Origin: Heliopora coerulea
Lineage: Eukaryota > Cnidaria > Anthozoa > Scleralcyonacea > Helioporidae
Direction: 5' to 3'
Length of the DNA: 64,000 nucleotides
Assembly: GCA_030142905.1 (NCBI GenBank)
Contig: JASJOG010000007.1
Span: 377,001 to 441,000, forward strand
Both the position numbers and the translations under genes were made by a program. Of the stretch, positions 58,401 to 64,000 are shown one piece after another. Below the pieces are notes generated by a model. The model was not told where the DNA came from and ran no database searches. It worked only from the letters and a program-made list of their open reading frames with translations. Position 1 is the stretch's first letter, and every line of letters begins with the position of its first letter.

Positions 58401-61400
58401 AAGTCTGCTCATCTTTTCAGGTGTAAACTAAATGGTTGTATTTCTTCATGTTTTTTAACTCAAGCAAGCAGTTTGTGTGACAAGTATGGAGTTGTTAAAT
58501 ATGCCTGTCATAATGACCGCACATGCACAGTCAAGTGGCTTGACAAGACTGGGGATGAGTTGAGTGTGGAGGAAGATGTGAGTGTGTATGACATCATTGA
58601 GCATCCAGACTTTGTCTTCAATCCTGGGGACCTGGTTGTGGGAATCTCTGGTGACACTCAGATTGTTGACAGTGAGAAGTCAAAAGGAGGACATTGTGTT
58701 GCTGGACAGGTAAAGTAATGAGTATTGGTATAAAATTAATATTTTGCTTATTAGCATGGGACAGGATTGCTTTCATTAATTAATAAGAATAGCTGGAGGC
58801 TGATGTTTCAATGTAGGCAGCTCTACCATAGTATACAACCTTCTAGAGAAAAGTTTCTCTCACTGATAATACAGATTTATTTTCTTGATGCAGTGATGAT
58901 TGTAATGGTAGTTTGTTATTTGAAAATCATTTCAGGTTAATGTACTGCTTTCAGAAAAATTGTCACAGTAATTGGCAATCATTATTGAAATGTTGACAGG
59001 TTCTTCTCAGTTTGATGAATAAAACTGTTAGTTTGTTTAACTTGTTTATTGTTAATAGATACACTATGTCACCTTCCTTATAAACCATTCCATTTATAGA
59101 CTTTATGATGTCTGTTTTAGGAAGAGAGCTGTGCATACATTTATCCCTTAATGCCCAGGACTTATTCCTGTGACAAGTAAAATCATCTGGCATTAGCCAG
59201 AGTAAAATGTTAAAGTGTGCCCTTGCCCACTTAATGGGTTGAGGAGGTAGTGTTTAATACACTGTTGAGATACCAATGTGGCCAAGATGAATGTGAAGAT
59301 ATATCCTGCTGCATGCCAACTGGTTCAATGGTATTGTTTCAGGTGGTGTGTGTGAACAAAGATGGTCATGTAGTTGTAGCATGGGTTGGTGGAAGTGGTA
59401 ATCAGTGTGCATATAAACCACAAGATTTGTACAAAGTTGAAAGTGAGGTAATTGTTCATACATGCTTAATCTTTAAACTAAACCAACATGGAGCTTTGCT
59501 TCACCAAACAATGTTCAAAAAACAGTTTTAGCTGTAATCCTAAGTAAAGTAATTAAAAATCAGGGTCTAACTGAAAGTCATTTTAGGTGAATAAAATGTT
59601 AAATTCATTCATTCACTCATATGAAATAGCAGTTAGAAAGCTCAAACAACTTAGGCAAAACCCAGTTTAATTAAACATGTCTTGATAGTGTGAGCAAAAC
59701 ACTACAATGAAACAACTCTTTTAATTGACAAGGATGAAGAAGGGTATGAAAGTGAGACAAACAGTGATGCCTCTCATTCAGAAACTGATTTAAATCAGTC
59801 TGATGCTGATGAGTGGGAGACTGCTAGTGAAGAAAGCAATGGGAATGTCACTGATGACCAGAATGAGGATCAGGAAAGCTCTAGTCCATTGATTGTTGAT
59901 TCACCTTGCACAGAGCCTGACAGCCCTTCATGTGATGTTGAAAATGTTGACATTGAAGCATTGAACAATGCCAACAATTTGGCACCGAAAACTGGTGGGG
60001 ATACAAGTAGCAGAGGTACAGTTTAATGAAGAGTCATTGAATGATGTTTTATTTGCTTTGACACTCTTTTGAAAGTATTTTTTAACTTTTAATATTTTAT
60101 GGACTTTCTTAATGTACTGTACTGCTCTGTTAGATTTTGGGTGTTTGTCTTCATTGTCTTTTGCCTTTTTAGCTGAAGGATTCTTAATGTTGAGTGAAGC
60201 TCCAGCAAGTCACAAGTTCAACACAAACGGCACTCCATTTTCACCAACTTGTCAGAGAAAGTTTGTATCTGTTGTAAGAAAAGAGATACTGCTCCTTCAG
60301 TCATCACTACCTTCTGGCATCTTGATCCGAGGTTTTGAAAATGCAATGGTAAGCTGTGTTAAAATAGGGGAAAAGTGCTCAGGATCCGGTTGGGAAAAGT
60401 TGATCATTGTATAAGGATGATTTTTTAGATGTTGTGAACTTTGTGATCAGCATAGTTTCTGGGAACTTTCAGCTAATTATTTAGTTTTTCTTTATTTCCA
60501 TTTTTGTTGCTGCTGCCATAGTTGTCACTATTATCAGCTCAGTGTATGTTGTGCATTAAATAGTATGACCTACAACCAGACACATGTTGTAAAACTAATA
60601 GGGTAAAATGACTAACACTTAACCCTTCATTCTGAACATGACCATAACCAAAGGTATTGTAATATCTTTCACAAGTCAATGCAGATGACCTACTGTAGTT
60701 TAACAAACATCTGTCAATAATGAGAAATTGGTGTAACCTGTTGCAGAGAAATGTTCAAGGGGAAAATAGCTGAAAACAGTTTTGTTAATTTTCTGACAGG
60801 AGCTGTTTAGTGTCCTTATATATGGCCCTGAAGACACTCCATATGAAGATGGTCTGTTTTTATTTGATCTGGCTCTTCCTCAAAACTATCCATTATCTCC
60901 ACCTTCAGTCTTCTTTGTATCTTACTCCAAAAATGGACTGAACCCCAATCTATATGTTGATGGAACAGTCTGCATAAGTCTCTTGGGTACATGGAATGGT
61001 AAGAATACAGAAGTGTGGACGCCAAAATCAAATATTCTTCAGGTGTTACTGTCTATTCAAGGTTTGTACACTTGTACAACTCTGTAATGCTTTCATGTTT
61101 ATTTGCTGCTGGCATAGGAAGACAAAAAAGACAGGAGTTATTTTGGCTTTAACCTGTTAAGGGATAATGGTACACTGTAATTTTACTCTGGCTAACACTA
61201 GACAATTTTACTCGTTAAGGGAATGAGCCTTAACCCTTAATGAGTTAAACCCCAATCCAGCCAAATGCAGTTTTACACTTGGTAATGCTAATCAATTTTA
61301 CTCATCAAGGAAAGACATATTGCACTCTCATGAGATAAACTGATTTCTGCCTCAAACTATCAGCATTAAACATATTGAGCCTTTGTGAAAACTGTAAAAA

Positions 61401-62495
61401 CAATGATGGTCTAAATGTGTGAAAAGTGTGTATGGTTTTGAAGGCATATGTCTGCCCACACACTCATGTCAACAACCAATTTGAACAAAATAATTATAAG
61501 CTTGAAAATAGGTAATGACTTGTCTGCTTCATAAAATAATAGTTGTTATTCAGATTTAAGAGAAGACAGCATACGCAGTTCTACCAGATAGATTCCAATT
61601 AATTTTTTTCAAACCCCACCCAGGGAAAAAGAAACAACCTTTCAATTAAAGCACTTAATATTCATTTCTTTCAATGTGCTGGCATTTACTCTTGTCATAG
61701 TTTTTGGGCTGTTTGTCTTCTCTAGGTTTGATTTTATGCAAAGAACCCTATTACAATGAGGCTGGGTATGAGAAACATAGAGGAACAGTTGAAGGAATTG
61801 AGAATTCACGTCTGTATAATGAAATGGCAATCTTGCAGCTTATAGCATCTATGGAAAGTCTGGCACACACTACTCATCCTGTTTTTGACAAGGAAATAAA
61901 AGAGCATTTCAAACAAAATGGACAGAAGTAAGTGCATGAATGAATGAGTTCTTGATTATGTTGCTGTGGTTTGGTGAGTGATGTAAAATTGTAATACTCA
62001 ATTGAGATCTTATCTTCAAATCTGAACATCTGTTTTGGGACAACAATAATATCTGCACAAGACAAATAAGTCTAAGAATTGTCATTTTCTGAGCAAAAAT
62101 GAACAGATGCACCCCTAGCACTGGTTTAAATCCACTCATGATATTTATTCTGGCTGATGCCAGATGATTTTATTCTACAGGTTAATTGGGTAACAGGGTT
62201 AAGTGTTCCATTAACCCATTTCAAGCTTCAATTGTTTACTTTATTTTGTTGTTGCAGAATGATAAAAAGATTTCAGAGCTGGCTATCACAAGCAGATAGT
62301 TCAGACACAGATAAATGTGCAGCTGATTCTTCTTCAGTTGAACATAGTAATGTTTGTGGAGTGTCATCCACAACTCAAACTCAAGTATGTAAAGTTCCTG
62401 AATTCCCATTATTTCCATTGTCCAAAGGATTTCTTATATGTTTGGAGAGAAGTACAGAAAGCCTTAGAAAAGTATTAGAAGGTATAAAAGATTAA
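52452..62495 (+). CDS. UBE2O: UBE2O-like E2/E3 hybrid ubiquitin-conjugating enzyme
   Basis: Exons: 52452-52676, 53417-53593, 54366-54463, 54610-54670, 54975-55115, 55720-55838, 56671-57065, 57280-57747, 58465-58709, 59343-59447, 59733-60015, 60173-60348, 60800-61061, 61726-61927, 62258-62495. They sum to 3,195 bp, 1,064 aa (human about 1,290). The start follows family context ([14 protein letters not shown]). Conserved regions include [48 protein letters not shown] and [17 protein letters not shown]. The UBC fold lies in exons 12-14, with PLSPPSVFF and [18 protein letters not shown], where the Cys in GTVC is the catalytic thioester residue. Lys/Arg-rich [11 protein letters not shown] is a candidate nuclear signal. 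UBE2O mono-ubiquitinates orphan and basic proteins, including unassembled ribosomal subunits. AATAAA follows at 62583. Confidence 0.93.
52740..53416. other. UBE2O-like intron 1
   Basis: The intron spans 52677-53416 in full. The frame at 52972-53322 (116 codons) was examined: it contains a poly-A run, shows no domain, and is skipped cleanly by the phase-0 join [13 protein letters not shown]. It may be a repeat piece. Confidence 0.6.
53645..53749. mobile_element. Palindromic 105-bp MITE, family copy A
   Basis: Ends TTAACTCATTAAGGGGCA and (right) CCCCTTAATGGATTAA form terminal inverted repeats. The centre contains the hairpin CTGGCATTAGCCAG flanked by ATAAAAT words. It lies in UBE2O-like intron 2. 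Confidence 0.8.
55116..55719. other. UBE2O-like intron 5, no recognised content
   Basis: About 600 bp, CpG-poor, without gene or clear repeat structure. Confidence 0.5.
55839..56670. other. UBE2O-like intron 6, no recognised content
   Basis: About 830 bp, CpG-poor, AT-rich, with a short TATA-rich run near 56590-56635. No exon or element is supported. Confidence 0.5.
58284..58382. mobile_element. Palindromic MITE, family copy B
   Basis: TTAACTCATTAAAGGGCAAG at the left and TGCCCCTTGGGTTAA at the right form the same inverted ends as copy A. The central hairpin is diverged (ACATAAGCCAAGG). Confidence 0.75.
59141..59242. mobile_element. Palindromic MITE, family copy C
   Basis: It begins TTATCCCTTAATGCCCAGG, has the exact centre CTGGCATTAGCCAGAG, and ends GCCCACTTAATGGGTT. 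It lies in the intron before exon 59343-59447. Confidence 0.8.
61149..61248. mobile_element. Palindromic MITE, family copy D (opposite orientation)
   Basis: It begins TTTAACCTGTTAAGGG, has the centre TTTTACTCTGGCTAACACTA (reverse complement of the other copies), and ends CCCTTAATGAGTTAA. A further decayed copy seems to follow directly to about 61340 (TTTTACACTTGGTAATGCTA). Confidence 0.75.
62140..62217. mobile_element. Palindromic MITE, partial family copy E
   Basis: TTATTCTGGCTGATGCCAGA followed by TGATTTTATTC and GGGTTAAG...CATTAACCC matches the right two-thirds of the family. It lies in the last UBE2O-like intron. Confidence 0.65.
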
Positions 62496-62582
62496 ATTAT
62501 GATATGAATATCTGTAGTATATTAAAATAACTTACACAGATCATTTATTCAGTAATTCACTGGCTGTATATGTATATTGGAA

Positions 62583-62588
62583 AATAAA
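62583..62588 (+). terminator. Polyadenylation signal of the UBE2O-like gene
   Basis: Canonical AATAAA 88 bases after the stop codon. Confidence 0.65.
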
Positions 62589-63804
62589 TGTGATGTGACT
62601 ATATCATGAAAAGAACTAGTTTTGTAAAACAAAATATTTGAACATCAGCATTTGATATAAACCACTCTAAAACTGGCTGCTTAAATCATTAGGAAAAAAC
62701 AGCCCTGTGTTTGTGACAGTGTTCGCAAGGCTACTTGATTATGTCAAATGTACACCACACTTGCTTTTTATACAATGTATAAGAGAAAGATTGGGTCAAT
62801 TTTGAAGTTCTAAGTGGCATAGAAGCAACATTTATGGGTGGTGGGTCAAAGATGGGTCAGGTAAGGGTTAAGTTAAAAACATCAAACATTTAAACACTAG
62901 CAACAGAAAAACTGGTTTTTTAATTGCAACAATGCCTTGAGCTTTTTTTGGAGAAATCGTGTTTTAAGATTCCAAGAATTATTGCAAGGTTCCTAGGCTT
63001 GGATACTTTGTAGAACAGCAATAGTAAAATCCAGAGTGATGTGAATATGTACCTAGTAAGAATGCTTTCACCCTTTGCTGTCTGAGATATCTCCCCTTGA
63101 GGAGTAAAATTGTCTATGTTAGCCAGAGTAAAATTAAAAAGTCAGGGATGGACCTGAAAGGGTTAAGGTGGGAAGAAGATAAAGGTGCATATTTGCCATC
63201 TTTAACTCCACCTGTGGGTGTGCTGTCCCCTTTAAATCACCAGAGATTTCAAAAATTTTTGGTATCATAGCCATCGGAAGCATGGGGCTGGCACTCCCTT
63301 AATGCAGGAAGAGGGGGCTCAGCCCTAACTAAGTATTTGATATCAATGCCACCTTTCAGAATAAGTATTTTATATGGCACTTTGTCACTTTCAGCATTCT
63401 CTATATTGACTAAACTCCCAGCCCAACAAGCAGGAACATGACTTCAGAGACTCTTGATTTCAACATTTTGTCCCTCTGTACCTTCTTAGAAACTTTTCAG
63501 CCCCCCAGAAGTGGAACATCTTCTTACAGCCCCTGGATCTGTTTTCTAGTTGAAATAGGCTTCTCAGTTTGCCTAAAGCAATTGTATTTTGAATAATTCA
63601 TTTTTACTTTGAAGAAGTACATGCAGGGATTGCTACAATATTATGCATAATTAGCAAAGAACCTTCATTTGGCTAGTTCAAATAATCATGTATGTAAATG
63701 AACATTCTTGAGATGTTCCGATAATTTTCGAGCTATTTTAAGCTCTTAATAGGGCTATTTCCATATCTTGTGTTGAATTAATCTATTAGAATACCTATTA
63801 CAAC
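62589..63804. other. Convergent intergenic stretch between UBE2O-like and ARF-like genes
   Basis: Both flanking genes point into this stretch, so it carries their 3' UTRs. One more palindromic-family copy is at about 63076-63170. No other gene is supported. Confidence 0.55.
63076..63170. mobile_element. Palindromic MITE, family copy F
   Basis: It contains CCTTGAGGAGTAAAATTGTC, ATGTTAGCCAGAGTAAAAT and a terminal GGGTTAAGG, in the order of copies A and C, with the left end diverged. Confidence 0.65.
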
Positions 63805-64000
63805 TTATCTAGGTCTATTCTGAATCTGATTTGCCAACCATTCCAGACCTTCGGTCAGTCCTTCTCCTTTTGTTGCACAAGCACCTTGCACGAACCATGC
63901 TCTGTTCTTTAGTTCGCTTAACGCGAGCTTTTCTCGGATCTCTGCCGTGCTCATAGCATTAGGCAGGTCCTGTTTATTTGCAAACAACAACAACTGTACA
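63805..64000 (-). CDS. ARF-family small GTPase, last exon (partial)
   Basis: The minus frame enters from the right edge and ends at the stop codon 63807-63805. It holds the guanine-specificity motif [10 protein letters not shown], then [28 protein letters not shown] and a C-terminal QIQNRPR. This is the conserved C-terminal third of ADP-ribosylation factors, including the CAT (G5-type) motif. ARFs are N-myristoylated GTPases that recruit vesicle coats. The N-terminal half lies outside the window. The tail differs from the ARF1 and ARF6 ends I know, so the subclass is left open. It converges on the UBE2O-like gene. Confidence 0.85.
   Translation of the reverse strand, partial: VQLLLFANKQDLPNAMSTAEIREKLALSELKNRAWFVQGACATKGEGLTEGLEWLANQIQNRPR

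Noticed and set aside
1..64000. CRISPR array, prophage, operon or bacterial insertion sequence
   Set aside because: Nothing of this kind is seen. Direct repeats here are microsatellites, tRNA-like units or MITE copies in a eukaryotic setting.

Overview
The window is nuclear DNA of a multicellular animal. Genes are split into many short exons with GT-AG introns, introns are full of small transposons and microsatellites, and the predicted proteins are animal families (HELZ2, FOXRED2, UBE2O, ARF). A secreted PAN-EGF-pentraxin-like architecture, a Penelope-like reverse transcriptase fragment and AT-rich introns fit a cnidarian, most likely an anthozoan such as a coral or sea anemone. The species cannot be named from the sequence alone. 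No CRISPR array, operon or bacterial feature is present.

Layout. 1-1224 (-): decayed Penelope-like reverse transcriptase running off the left edge. 2381-26314 (+): a giant HELZ2-like gene, 23 visible exons and about 3,430 codons, with the 5' end not found. It encodes zinc fingers, a first superfamily-1 helicase, an RNB ribonuclease domain and a second helicase. 27325-41831 (+): FOXRED2-like ER flavoprotein, 23 exons, 616 aa. 44800-51421 (+): a secreted or membrane-tethered protein, 9 exons, 779 aa, with a PAN/apple domain, an EGF domain and three pentraxin/LamG-like modules. 52452-62495 (+): UBE2O-like E2/E3 ubiquitin enzyme, 15 exons, 1,064 aa. 63805-64000 (-): last exon of an ARF-family GTPase that continues off the right edge. 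All exon joins were checked by hand for splice consensus and reading phase, and each of the three complete gene models sums to a multiple of three.

The genes are not an operon and need not work together. HELZ2 is an RNA helicase/exonuclease with innate-immune and transcriptional links in vertebrates. FOXRED2 and UBE2O both belong to protein quality control (ER-associated degradation and cytosolic ubiquitination). The PAN/EGF/pentraxin protein looks like an extracellular recognition or adhesion molecule.

The non-coding part is the most unusual. (1) A roughly 0.5-kb element built of tandem truncated tRNA-like units, about 59 bp each, sits in a HELZ2 intron and again, inverted, in a FOXRED2 intron, with a 69-bp block identical in both. 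(2) A family of about 100-bp palindromic elements is confined to the UBE2O end of the window. (3) The UBE2O gene body is almost free of CpG, while its promoter and the HELZ2 exons are rich in CpG, which suggests different germline methylation. (4) Several independent foldback/MITE-like inverted repeats lie in introns.
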